DNA from: Cylindrodendrum hubeiense
Taxonomy: Eukaryota > Ascomycota > Sordariomycetes > Hypocreales > Nectriaceae
Assembly (NCBI GenBank): GCA_014621425.1
Contig: JAANBB010000230.1
Location: forward strand, 1 to 62,643
Direction: 5' to 3'
DNA: 62,643 nt
Position 1 is the first letter of the stretch; the number at the start of each line of letters is the position of its first letter. The position numbers were made by a program, and so were the translations under genes. This document shows, piece after piece, positions 11,152-22,572 of this stretch. Under the pieces are notes generated by a model. It made no database searches. It saw only the letters and a list, made by a program, of their open reading frames with translations, and was not told the origin of the DNA.

Positions 11152-12580
11152 GCGTTATTTTCGGAAGTTGGCGGGCTCCGACTTGGATGGGCGTGAGACG
11201 TTTCCGGCCACTTACAGTGGCGCGACTGCTGAGGCGGTCTTGTATATTAGACACATCATCTCGCATGGGGTCGGGACACGGCATTTTTTGGGCACGGCTT
11301 AACGCGGATTGCAACGGAGTTGGCGGGGTTTTTGTATAGGTTTGGGATTGTGGGCGAGTGGATTATTTTGGGTATGGGGGTTTGGTAACTATTTGTAGAT
11401 TGAATGTGTGTATTAATGGCACGATATAGCCTAGCATCTGGTGCAGGATCAGAGTCGACTCTTCCACGCGTGACTGACAGGCGAATGTACCGATGCTGTG
11501 GCATTAAACTCTCCAAATAAAGAGACAGTGCCAAACATGCCCTGTAGACCTGTAAGAAAGGTCAGAGGCCTGCAAGCACCCTCGGCTTCCGAGGCTCACT
11601 CGCATGAAACTCATTGCATACAGCCCTACCCCAGCCCGACATCTTCCAGGTGCGCAGGGAACAGGCACCGATAGATGCCGACAGGGACATGGCATTCAAC
11701 TTTGCCTCTGGAGATGATTCCATTTGCGGGAAAGTCGTACACCCCGTCGCCAGCTGGCAAAGCGTCCGTGTCTGCGACGCTCCAGGACCGTGGCACTTTG
11801 ACCACCGTGGCCGTCTTCGAACAAGGCGGTGTACTGGGCAAGATGTCTCACAATTGTACATCACTCAGGCTGGAAATGGGATTTGGAGGTTTGGCCAGGT
11901 ACATAAAAGATGCCGTCTTTGGCTTTTAGACCCTGAAATAAACATATGGAGCCCAGCAGAGTAGCGCATCCTCGCACAACCGTACATGTCCCAGATCTCT
12001 TGTGTGACCTGATTCGAACGTGATTGTTTGGTCGCCATTGGAACATGTTTATTTTGTACCTCCACCGTGCGCTTGGATACCCAAGCTGTACTTTCTGACT
12101 TCCATCGGCCACGAGGTGTCCTAGTTGCGTGGCGCAGACCTTCGCTAAAAGATTCGTTGCTTAAGATTTGTTCCTGCATTCACTTACAAGTCTCAGTGGC
12201 TACATTCACACAATACTGTTCCCTGCTCTCCCACGAAGTACCAATGACATGCTGGAAGCCAACGAGTTAAAATACCGCCATCGGGTGAATCATTGGCCAG
12301 TGGGTCGCAGCGATCTTGCAGTGACAGCTAGGGCTGGTTCGGGACATGAGCATTCAGCATCCATTGAAGTTATGAGCTAGTCCTCTCACATCCCATTCAA
12401 ATATTCCCAATGCCTTCTACTAAGACTAGAGTGTGGCCCTGTTCGCCAGAAAAAAACGGAACAGCCTATCCCGTTTGCCCATGATCTCATATCATACATC
12501 CCATCCCAAAGCGTAACAATATCGGGAACAGCGCAATATCCACAAATACCCAAGTACACCGCCATATATAACATCGGAGA
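11152..12580. other. Intergenic 1.4 kb between convergent genes
   Basis: This holds the 3' flanks of the F-box-like gene and of the Zn2Cys6 gene. Open frames at 11562-11964 on both strands overlap each other and lack splice support or recognisable domains, so nothing was annotated. Confidence 0.5.
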
Positions 12581-15486
12581 TCAAGATATTGGGTATATGT
12601 CGCCTGTAAAGATCCAATCCAAGTCGATGCCCATATCTACCGGCCCAGTTGGGCCAAGAAATCCAGGCTGCGGAGGCTGTGGAGGCGACATATCCTGTTG
12701 ATCCTGTCCCCTGGATCGACTTTCGTCGATGGATGACCGCGTACGTTTCCTTGACAGCGGGTAGTCCTGTGAGTCTGAAGGCGACGCCCGGCGGGCCCGA
12801 GTTGATCGTCCCCGGAGCTCCCACTGTCGCTGCAACAATACGAGGAAGTCCTTGGCTCTCTTGGAACTCTCCCAGGTGGCGCCGAATTCATCGAGAGCCC
12901 TGAAGCAAGCACTGAGGTGCAGTCCGACGTCGGTATGCGTATATCTCTTAAAGTTGGTGACATTGGCAAAGATCAGGAGCAAAGCAGCTGAGCAGACGAT
13001 TCCGACTCCTTGGATGTTCATCCGGCGCAGTGCGTATCGGGTTTCGTAGATTTGGAGAAGTTTGGCAATCGCGTAGGCTGACTCGATGCACATCATTCGG
13101 GCGTGGGACGAGCCTGGTCCCTGCGGGGGGCTGGGTTGGGCGTATGTTCTGGACATCCAGGGTCGATGGGCGTGGATGATGTTTTGGTGGTATTGCATGC
13201 TATAGAATGGTTAGCTTAATTTGACAAATAGAATTAAGGGACTCACTGAAGTAAGATGACATGCGGTAGGTATTGTGTCTCACGGTCATCCAGATCAATC
13301 TGGAGTACCGACGGCAGGTTTGCCTGCCAGTTAAGAAGCGCCTCGACAGTTACGACGTTCATTTCCTGAAGCGAACTTGAACAAATCTTGAGATTCCCGT
13401 ATCTATAATCCAGTCAGAAATTGCACAACAGTAACCAAGTGCAGAAAGCAGACTTACAGGGCGTAGCCTAGCGGGGCCATGATCTCGCCTAACAGAACTC
13501 GTTGGCGGTGCATTTCGTTGGTGTAGTCCAATAACGGAGTGTGCTCCTCAAATGACCGAGTGGACGTGTATGGAATCCACTGGCCGGCAGATTCGGGGCG
13601 CGTGTCCCCGGTAGGTTTTGAGACCGTCACATCTTCCATGTTGATACGGAACGGGCGTCCAAGATAGAAGCTCCACATGCTGATTGGTGTTAGAACAGCG
13701 TCGCCAAATGCAAAGGGAGACTTACTGGTCAACAGTGTATGCGCCCCAGAAGACATCTCGCCGTAGGTCGGCCTCGGCTTGGGTGAGAGACTTCTTAGCA
13801 ACGTATTGAGTTAAATCGACATGGAGCGCCAGGTCAAAAGCCAAGCGCATAGCCATTCCTATTTATTGTTAGACTCGGTGACTTTTCTTGGCTGAGAGAC
13901 TGCCTACCGCTAAAAAGCCATCCTCGAGCATCTCTCTTGCACCCAATGTCATGGCTGCTCAGGACGACCATGGCTTGCACTGTTGCAACGCAAGGGTTAT
14001 CCAGTTCGATCTCGAGCAGCGCCTTTGCCCTGTCCGCAAAGAAGTCGGACAAGGATTTGGGGAATGTCACGAAAGTAGGATGGTGGCGAGTCTCAAAGGC
14101 AGCACCCAAAGAGCATCTTCTCGATGTTAGCGACATGTCTTCAAGGAATCTGCGATTATTCTGGCGAGGGGTACTGACATTGCGTTCTGCAGGGCCTCTG
14201 AGTAATACGGGGTGTCTTCTTGGCTGTCTGTCCAGTTCGTTTTCGCGGCTTCGAACATCGAACGATTCACGACATGGAAGGCCGGGTCTTGCCACGTAAA
14301 GTAAAGGTTGACGAGGTGCTGCTCGATTTCAGGAGGCACAGGCTTGCCCATGCCAAGACGGTCCAGATATTCCTGGCCATCGTTCCGAATTGTGCGGTGG
14401 ACGGTGAGATTGTCAGGCGCGGGCATCTGCACGAGGTTGAAGTTTGATGTAGGACCGTAGTAGCGAACCTGTCCTCCAGGGCCAATTTGTAATGACCCGA
14501 TTCGCTCTGAGAGCTGGTCGACAAGAGCCTCTGTGCTCTCCGTGTCGCTTGCACCCTCGTCGGGGTTCGTTGGCTCCAAGGGAAGTCGAATCACGTCTCT
14601 AACACCTTCTGAGCCCGTGGTTGGAAAGCCCATCATGTCTTCGAAAGCGCCTGTATCGAGTGGGAATCCCTGCTGGTAATTGAAGCCGGCATCTCCTGCG
14701 TTGGTCCAGGTCCAATTAGGAGGAGGGATGGTGGATGAAACATGATCTTCGGGAGTTGGTTGTCCGACTATATGCAAGTCTTCTGATTCAAGGGCATCAT
14801 TTGAAACTGTTTTGGCCGCTTGACTGGTAGAAGGAGGCACGCCTTCGCTCAGCTTGTCCCATGTTGTGAGGGTCCCTGGTGGCTGCACCGCTGTGCTCTC
14901 GCCATTCTTCACCTGCTCCGCAGGCGAGTGCTCACTTGCTTGGTGGGGCGACTGATTAGGTGAATTCGTGGTGTTTGACAAGGCTTTGTTTGAGGCATCT
15001 TTGCTGGCGTATGTGTGGGTGAGTTTCAGATGGCCCAGCACCTTGACCAACGCCACCTGCTCATCCTCGGGCATGGGAGGAGGCTGGAGGGAGTTGTCAT
15101 TGATGAAATTGCAGAGTTGCTCGATGCGGCCTGACAGCAACTCAATAGCAACCCGCAGAGAAAGCCTGGGGGTCAAGGTCAGTCTGGCATTCGCCACTGA
15201 CGAGCGGATGAGCGGGGAGCACGTACTTTCGCTTGTCATCGCCGGCTTGGTACCGACACTCTTTGCCCTTGTTCTTGCAATTTGAGCAGATGGGAGACAC
15301 GCCATCGCACTATTTGGAGAATCAGAGACATATCCCGCGACGCCGCGCGACAAGGAGGGGACGGCATTGGGCAGGGATGGGGTGAGGGCGTATCGCACTG
15401 ACCTTGACTTTGCTCTCCCGACACGACACGCAGGCGGTGGTGACGTGCTTCCTGCGCGACGAGCCCGAAGCGGCGGACGACGGCAT
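12581..15486 (-). CDS. Zn2Cys6 fungal transcription factor
   Basis: Eight exons on the minus strand join in frame to give 830 residues: 15486-15403, 15309-15227, 15165-14179, 14116-13908, 13858-13726, 13679-13458, 13402-13247 and 13199-12581. The binuclear zinc cluster is residues 19-46, C19-x2-C22-x6-C29-x6-C36-x2-C39-x6-C46, split by the first intron. A basic linker (DDKRK) and a short coiled coil (LSLRVAIELLSGRIEQL) follow. The fungal middle homology region spans about 370-680, with RYYGPTSNFNLV, LYFTWQDPAFHVVNR, MAMRLAFDLALHVD and MWSFYLGRPFRI as landmarks. Such proteins are nuclear regulators that bind paired CGG/CCG triplets. The target is unknown. The divergent SDR/transketolase promoter 2 kb away contains such sites, so it is a possible local target (inference). 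Resemblance to NirA-type regulators is loose. Confidence 0.9.
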
Positions 15487-16252
15487 CGTGTGTTTTGCGT
15501 GGCTAGCAACTGCGCAATTCGACCCAAGTCGCAGGAGTTCGTCGCAAGGGGCAGAGGAGCGACGGCGAGACGTGGAGAGTGGAGAGTGGAGAGGCCCGAG
15601 GCGAAAGACTGGGCGCCGCCTCCACACCCCGTATGTAGGCCAGGGCCGGGGCAATTATATGGGGAACAGCGTGCGGGGAAATTGGGGTGACTCGCGAAGG
15701 CGGCGGCGTCTCGTGAGCCAGCCCGATTATTCACAAGTTTGAGGGTCAAGTGATGACTGGCTTCGCCTTCTTCGACTTCTTCAGGTTAGAAGGCAAAAGG
15801 CATCCCCTTGGCATCCGATTCCATCACCTTTGGACAATTCTACGCATAACAAGAGATAAACGTCACACAGGGATAGATCCTCCAACACCCTCGGTTACAT
15901 GGCTGCTTGCATCAAATGCGGTCACGATGGACCGCCTGCAACCTCATCGGAGCCGATCGAGGGCAGCTGCACAGCCAGAAAAATCGATCAGATCCGATGT
16001 CGCATGCGCTTTTCCCCTCTTCAACCCTTCCAGATAGCAGGGGTGCCTGCGTGGACGAGGCACACGATTCAACACAAACACGATGGACGGGCAAGGGCTG
16101 CAAATTTTACCAAATTGTTGTTTGTAATCAGCGACAGTTCTGATTTCGAGGCAGGCAATTCAATTTTGCCAGTAGTTCAACGTCAGGTTCAAAGCTGTCT
16201 CTGCTCAACTAATGCCGCTTTTTAGTCATTTACGAACTTCTAATTTTTATCT
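15487..16252. other. Upstream region of the Zn2Cys6 gene
   Basis: No gene was seen. The left half should carry the Zn2Cys6 promoter, including GC-rich sequence at 15480-15700. The right half is the 3' flank of the SDR gene. Confidence 0.5.
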
Positions 16253-17287
16253 TTACAAAAGTCTTCCAGCGTGGATACCACCGGTAATCAGAATATCGTC
16301 AGACGTGTGGTAAGCACTCGCGTTCGACAGCAGATAAACCACGGGAACCTTGAGATCAGTTCGGTCTCCCATTCTCCGCATAGGCGGCTCGTTTTGCATG
16401 ATGTCGCCCAGCCAGGGGTACTTGTCGCACAACTCCAGCGTCATGTCAGTCACCATGTATCTGCATTTCCACATATTAGCACCCGTGATCCAGATCGCAC
16501 ACCAAGAAAGGATTATGTGTTGGACTTACCCAGGGGAGATGCTGTTGACGCGGATGCCCTTGCCAGCGAGCTCCACGCCGAGAGCCTTCGCCAAAGAGAC
16601 GACGGCTCCCTTGCTGGCGCAGTAATCGCTGGTGGTCTGTCCCTTGCTAGCGACATGCGCAGCAATGGAGGCAATAAAGACGATAGAACCTCCGCGGGGG
16701 TTAAAGTCGGTAGGCTCCTGCTTGTCCATCTGAGCCGCAGCCAATTGCGCCGCGTAGTATGTTCCCAGAACGTTGATGTTCATACAGCGCGCAACGGACT
16801 CGGGAGCGCGCTCAATGAAAGGCTCATCGGGGCAAATACCTGCCGCAGTAACACTGCAATCCGTTAGCACTGGGAATTATGCTGCGGGGAGAGGAGGGTA
16901 TTACAGGCCATCGATGCGACCAAAGTCTTTCACGACCGAGTCGAAGCTTGCCTTGAGCACGTCGTACTTGGTCACGTCGGTGCTGAAATCACAATAACCG
17001 TTAGTATGTGCTCAATGTGGTGGAATCTGCAGCCTGGGTCTCATGTACCGGTAATACTCCAGCTTGGAGTCAGGAAACTGCTTCTGGATCTTATAATAGT
17101 GCTCGTGGGGCTTCTCCGCAGCGTCGAGAACGGCGACGTTGCCACCAACCTCGACAACCGCAAGGGCAAAGGCCAGGCCCAGGCCACGAGCAGCTCCAGT
17201 GATGACCACCGTGCGGCCCTTGAGTGACAAGAGGTCCTGCACGGAGTTCTCCAGGTAGCGGTTGGGGTTCTGTGGGGGAGCAGTCAT
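16253..17287 (-). CDS. Short-chain dehydrogenase/reductase
   Basis: Four exons, 17287-17049, 16982-16905, 16853-16530 and 16460-16253, join in frame to give 282 residues. The nucleotide-binding motif TGAARGLG is at residues 30-37. The catalytic Ser is about 168 and the YxxxK pair is Y183/K187 (DYCASK). GGSIVFIASIAAH and VNSISPGYM are typical of classical SDRs. The C-terminus (YLLSNASAYHTSDDILITGG) matches the polyol/sugar reductases of fungi (sorbose, xylulose or arabinitol type), which act on NAD(P)(H) in the cytosol. The exact substrate is not readable. It faces the transketolase-like gene head to head across 549 bp, so the two may share a pathway and a regulator. Confidence 0.88.
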
Positions 17288-17414
17288 GTTGGAGTTGGGT
17301 CAGGGGAGCCTTGTCGAAGTGGTGAAAGATGGAGAGAAGTGGGATGATTTGGATCTCAAAATAAAAAATTAATTCAACATGGGTCTGTCTTAATGCATTT
17401 GCAACGGCATGGCT

Positions 17415-17434
17415 CATCGGGCACATGGCCGATG
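17415..17434. promoter_or_regulatory. CATCGG-N8-CCGATG palindrome (candidate Zn2Cys6 site)
   Basis: This is a perfect 6 bp inverted repeat with CGG and CCG triplets eight bases apart. That architecture is bound by many Zn2Cys6 dimers. It lies in the shared divergent promoter. Confidence 0.45.
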
Positions 17435-17475
17435 CAGACGGTAAGACACTCATCGGTGACGTCCCCGCACGAAGC

Positions 17476-17507
17476 GATTCGCTACCCCGGATTTTGCCCT
17501 CCGAATC
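17476..17507. promoter_or_regulatory. GATTCG/CGAATC inverted repeat enclosing CGG-N10-CCG
   Basis: GATTCG (17476-17481) and CGAATC (17502-17507) form an inverted repeat. CGG (17488-17490) and CCG (17501-17503) lie within and overlapping it, ten bases apart. It is a second candidate zinc-cluster site in the same promoter. Confidence 0.35.
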
Positions 17508-17836
17508 GTGGGGCAACTTCCCGGAAATCATGCCGCCAACGCGTCAGCTGTCGCGACGGCTGCATCAACCCGTGACGATGTTTAGCGTATGGGAATGAAT
17601 CTACGGAGAAAGAGTTTGGAGCAGGAGCTTTCGGAAGTTGTCTGTTCTTCGACGTTGCGCGAGAATGATTGTGTCTCGGAATCCGCAAAGCGCGATATCG
17701 GGTAGGGAAATATGGAAGCCAGGTCGACGGGGACCTTCAACGACTCGACCACCAGAGTAAAACAATAAAACTGATCAGGGTATTCTCTATTTCTCATTTC
17801 TTTTGGCTCAAGTGATCCATCTTTGAATATTTCGCG

Positions 17837-20063
17837 ATGCCTTCAACTATCACCCCCGAAACCAATGGTGCTACCCTACACCAAAAGAGTGGTGTCAAGG
17901 GCTGGAGAGAGAACCTCGACGCTGATGATCATGCGGTTCTTGCCTTGCGCAACCTCGTCTTCGATCTCTGCCTCCAAAATGGCGGTGGTCATGGTGGCTC
18001 GGCCATTGGCATGGCTGCAATTGGAGTTGCTTTGTGGAAGTATGTGATGCGATACAATCCGTCCAACCCAGACTGGTTTGATCGCGATCGCTTTGTGCTT
18101 TCTAATGGTAAGAAAACCTCACCATAAGTTGACTACTGGGCTTGACTAATTAAACTATTAGGCCACACTTCGATGTTCCTGTATGCCCTTAACCACCTTA
18201 CCGGGTTTGAGAACTGGACGATGGACGAGCTCAAGGGCTACGGAAGCGCGAAGACGAACGGATACAAGACAATCTGCCACTCACATCCCGAAATCGAAAT
18301 CCCCGGTGTCGAAGTGACAACTGGCCCTCTTGGACAGGGTGTCGCCAACGCTGTCGGCCTAGCCATCGCGTCTAAGAACCTCGCCGCCCGATACAACCGC
18401 CCAGAGTTTGACATTGTCCAATCCCGCATCTACTGCATGGTGGGAGATGGATGCCTTATGGAGGGTGTCGCACTCGAGGCTATCTCACTAGCTGGAAGTC
18501 TTCAGCTGGATAACTTGGTCATCATCTACGATAATAACGCCGTGACCTGTGACGGCCCGCTTGACTGGATCAATGGCGAGGATGCCAACGCGAAGATGCG
18601 AGCTTCTGGCTGGCACGTTATCGACGTTACGGAGGGGAGCTATGACGTCCAGGCAGTGGTTTCGGCCTTGAGATTGTCGAGCACTGTCAAGGGACAACCA
18701 ATCTTCATCAATGTTCGCACAGTCATTGGCTTGGGCACGCAGGTTGCTGGCACTGCCAAGGCGCACCACGGCGTTTTCGACAAAGAGAGCGTCGCAGAAT
18801 CCAAGCGCCTCGCGGGCCAGGATCCATCTGTCACACATACCATCCCGGAAGCATCTCTCGCTTTCTTCAGAGAACGCAAGACCCACGGCGAGTCCATAAA
18901 TGCGTCTTGGGATAGCCTAATCAGCAAGTACAACGACGCACATCCTGATGTTGCCCAGTCACTTGACCGAGCTCGCAAGGGTGATAGCGGAACGGAGTGG
19001 CTTGAGATCCTCAACCAGATCGACAGCTCGCAGTTTAAGGGCACTGCAACCCGTGATGCTAACGGTGCTCTGATCGAGAAGATCTGGAAAATCCACCCTG
19101 CCCTTTGCGGAGGCGGTGCCGACTTGGTCACTTCTAACAAGGTTTCATATACTGCTGACGATGTCTTCCATCCCTCAGTCAGCTACGCTGGACGCTTCGT
19201 CCGGTATGGAATTCGAGAGCATGCCATGGCCTCCATCTCCAATGGTATTGCTGCATACAACCCAGGCACTTTCCTGCCCATCACCGCGACTTTCCTCATT
19301 TTCTACCTTTACGTATGTGATTCCCCTTTCCGCAATCCTTTTCTTCACTAACATCCTTTAGGCTGCTCCCGGCGTGCGAATGGGTGCTATCAGCGAGCTG
19401 CCTGTGATTCATTTCGCAACCCACGATTCCTTTGCTGAAGGCCAGAACGGCCCAACGCACCAGGCCGTCGAGGTTGATTCGCTGTACCGCGCGATGCCAA
19501 ACTTGACCTACATCCGACCTTGCGATGCAGAGGAGGTGATTGGTGCTTGGATCCTTGCGTTGTCGAAGAAGACCGGCCCGAGCATGCTGTCTCTCGGCCG
19601 AGATCCGGTTGGACCAGTTCCTTCCACTAGCCGCTCTGGTGTCGCGAAGGGAGCATACGTTGTCAAGGATGTACCAAATGCCAAGCTCACCCTTACCAGC
19701 TGTGGCACGAACTTACACTATGCTGTCGCTGCTGCCGAGTCGCTGACTGCGGAGGGCATTGCGACTCGCGTCGTGAGCGCTCCTTGCTTCGAACAATTCG
19801 ACAAGCAGGATAAATCCTACCGCGACAGTGTTTACCCGCGGGATGGAACGCCCATCGTCAGCGTGGAGGAATACATCGCCACGACTTGGGCGCGATACGT
19901 CACTGCCAGCATTGGCATGACTACGTTTGGTTACTCTGCCTCAAACCCGAGTAACTATGAACGATTTGGGCTGGATACGAAGGGCATCGTGACAAAGGTT
20001 AAGAAGTACTTAGAAGAACTTGGTGATGAGAACGCTAGAATCGCTGGTTGGCGCCAGCTCTGA
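17837..20063 (+). CDS. Transketolase family enzyme, dihydroxyacetone-synthase-like
   Basis: Three exons, 17837-18107, 18162-19312 and 19362-20063, join in frame to give 707 residues. The thiamine diphosphate motif runs from VGDGCLMEGV to IIYDNN. The catalytic glutamate region is GIREHAMASISNGI. The pyrimidine-domain loop reads HDSFAEGQNGPTHQAVE, which departs from the GEDGPTHQP loop of housekeeping transketolases. I associate this form with fungal dihydroxyacetone-synthase-like paralogues (from memory, not searched). The enzyme should move two-carbon ketol units between sugars, or from xylulose-5-phosphate to formaldehyde. The last residues, WRQL, are not a clean peroxisomal signal. The divergent SDR neighbour suggests a sugar or polyol catabolic pair. 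Confidence 0.88.
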
Positions 20064-20782
20064 GTATGCCTCTTAGATTTATGCTAGTTGTACGAAATAC
20101 ATGATATTCAACATTAAGCTCTTCGCATATGCCCTTGTTCATTGGTGATTACGTCTTAATATTTGACTCTTGAGACTGATAAAATTTGTAATTATTTCTA
20201 GACACACATCATGACTGTTTTCGCACCTTCTTGCCCACTACAGCACGTGCCACATTTAGCAACTCATCATGAGAGGTCTAGAGTGACCTCGCAAACCGAT
20301 ATCGGAGAGTTTTCCACTAGAATCGAGACACACAGACCGGGGAATTGTCATGGGCGCTGTGTTGAGCCGCATGGCACCTTTGCAAGCTTGTTCGCTGGCG
20401 GCTGACTTGAATCCGGGGTTTGTGGGGTAGCGTTCGGCCACGGATTTCCGCGAGTGGGCTACCAGTGACGACAAGCGCGTCGGAATTAAACACACCCACG
20501 CCACCGGAAACTCTGGATATTGGTGGAAGAAGGAAGGAATCGTCGTGAGCCTAGCCCGGAGGTGGCCGCCACGATGCTCGTACTTCCAGAGCTCGGACGG
20601 AAACGGTGTAGACGACCAGGAGACCAATTTCCAGGAAGAAATGACATGGCTGGAGAGAAGCCCGGCTTGATCGACGTATAACACCCATCTGGCTCGAAGT
20701 TTCAACATAAAATCTTTAGCAGACTCATCTCGACATCCTTGACCATTTCTCGCTGGAACAACTACGCCTGCAAGAATTCAAG
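20064..20782. other. Intergenic, promoter of the FAD monooxygenase
   Basis: No gene was seen. CCGATATCGG (20296-20305) is a perfect 10 bp palindrome with everted CCG/CGG triplets, about 480 bp before the monooxygenase start. It could be a regulator site. Confidence 0.45.
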
Positions 20783-22572
20783 ATGCCGGAATACGTCAAA
20801 GAGCTGAATGCCATCATCGTCGGGGCGGGCCCAGCGGGCATCACCATGGCCTACCGCCTCCGAGAGTTGGGATTCGAGGACTTCACCGTCTACGACAAGC
20901 TCGACGGTGTCGGCGGAACTTGGCGCGCGAACACCTACCCTGGCTGGTAAGACACAAAAAACGACATCCTATGCGAACACACCTGACAAAAATACTCTAG
21001 TGGTTGCGATCTCAAGTCGCACTTGTACTCGTTCAGCTTCAACCCGAACCCCAACTGGTCCAAGGAGCTATGCGAGCAGCCCGAGATTCTGCAATGTAAG
21101 TAAAAAGTTGCAGCTTGATCGCTTTTGGTGCCGTTACTAATAAAGCGCCTACAGATATGGAAGACACCGTCGACAAGTTTGACCTGCGCAAGCACGTCCA
21201 CCCCTCGGTCGAATGCACCGGCGCGAAATGGATAAGCGAGGAGACGAAGTGGGAGGTGCACCTGAAGGACCTGAAGACCGGCATCTCATACTCGAGGAAG
21301 GCCACCGTCTTCGTCTCGGCCGTGGGCGCCATCTCGTTCCCCCGCGAAGTCAAGTTCAACGGCATGGAGGACTTCCAGGGCGACATGTTCCACACCGCGC
21401 GATGGGACCACAGCGTCAGCTGGAAGGGGAAGCGGGTTGCTGTCATCGGCAACGGCTGCAGCGCCGCCCAGGTCGTCCCGGCCCTCTCCAAGGACGCGGC
21501 CTTCGTCAAGCAGTACGCCCGGAGCGGCCAGTGGTTCCACGACCGACCCAACCACGACTACAGCGAGTTTGACAAGTTCCTCTTCCGCTGGGTGCCGCTC
21601 TGGCAGCGCTGGCTTCGTCTGAAGATCTTCCTCATTGCCGACGAGGAGACGACGACTTACTTCCCCACGCCTGCGGGTGTCAAGCTGCGCACTGCAGTAG
21701 AGGAAGAATCGAAGAGATACATCCGGTCTAAGGTCCCCGAGAAGTACGCCAAGTCGCTCATTCCTACTTTCCCTCTAGGATGCAAGCGCCGCATCTTCGA
21801 CCCCGGCTACCTCGACAGCTTGAACCGATCCAATGTCGATTTCCTAGCCGAGGGTATCAAGGAAATCACCGAGACGGGTATCATTAGCACCTCTGGCATC
21901 GAGGACGACTTCGACATCATTGTGCTGGCGACAGGCTTCCAGGTAGCCCAGTTCCTGACCCCCATGGATATTATCGGCTCGACTGGAGTATCGCTTGAGG
22001 ATCAATGGAAGGAATGCCGCGGCGCTCAGGCGTACCTGGGCACGCATGTGCACAACTTCCCCAACCTGGCCATTCTCTTCGGCCCCAACACATTCCCCGC
22101 CAACAACTCGGCCTTGTTCGCCTGCGAAACCCAGGCCGAATACGCCGTCAAGTCGCTCCTCAAGCCTCTGATCGACCGACGGGCGACCGTCATCGAGGTC
22201 AAGCAGTCGGCCGAGGACCGCAAGACCAACGCGATCCACGAGGAGCTGAAGAGCACCGTGTTCGCGGGCGACTGCTCCAACTGGTACATCGGACACTATG
22301 GCCGCAACGCCGCCTCGTGGCCCGGCTTCGCGCGCGGATACTGGTTCGCTACCATGTTCCCCGACTGGTCGGCCTTTAACATTACGGGCACGAACCCGCT
22401 GTGGCCAGCCTACGCTGCGGCGCGAAACCTGAGGACCATGTCGATTTATACCAAGATCTTCGTGCTTGCGTGCGCGATTGGGTTGGCTCGGGGAAGGCAA
22501 TCGTCGCTGGAGACTGCGGTGGCGGCTGCGTATACGCTGAAGGATGCTATCATTTCGCGAGTGTTTGCATAG
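20783..22572 (+). CDS. FAD-dependent monooxygenase, Baeyer-Villiger/flavin-monooxygenase type
   Basis: Three exons, 20783-20946, 21001-21095 and 21155-22572, join in frame to give 558 residues. The FAD-binding GAGPAG is at residues 14-19. The signature FxGxxxHxxxW[PD] is present as FQGDMFHTARWD (160-171). The second, NADPH-binding Rossmann motif is GNGCSA (185-190). YPGCGCDL, LATGF and the C-terminal GRNAASWPGF region complete the class B flavin monooxygenase pattern. Such enzymes insert oxygen into ketones (to esters or lactones) or oxidise heteroatoms, often in secondary metabolism or steroid/alkane breakdown. A hydrophobic stretch near 520-535 (IFVLACAIGLA) may anchor it to a membrane. No PKS or NRPS is nearby, so no cluster is claimed. 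Confidence 0.9.

Larger units (their letters stand above)
17288..17836. promoter_or_regulatory. Divergent promoter of SDR and transketolase-like genes
   Basis: The 549 bp between the two start codons contain no open frame of note. Two palindromic zinc-cluster-type sites are listed separately. The CATCGG half-site recurs at 17451-17456. Confidence 0.6.

Noticed and set aside
11562..11964. Overlapping open frames on both strands
   Set aside because: They overlap each other, have no recognisable motif and no consistent intron model.
14127..15749. Long minus-strand frame extending upstream of the Zn2Cys6 start
   Set aside because: It reads through two introns of the transcription factor. The spliced model restores the six-cysteine cluster, and the part upstream of 15486 has no supporting motif.
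20256..20708. 150-residue minus-strand frame
   Set aside because: It lies in the promoter of the monooxygenase and shows no domain or splice signals.
16253..22572. Secondary-metabolite cluster made of SDR, transketolase and monooxygenase
   Set aside because: No polyketide synthase, NRPS, terpene cyclase or transporter is present in the window, so a biosynthetic cluster is not supported.
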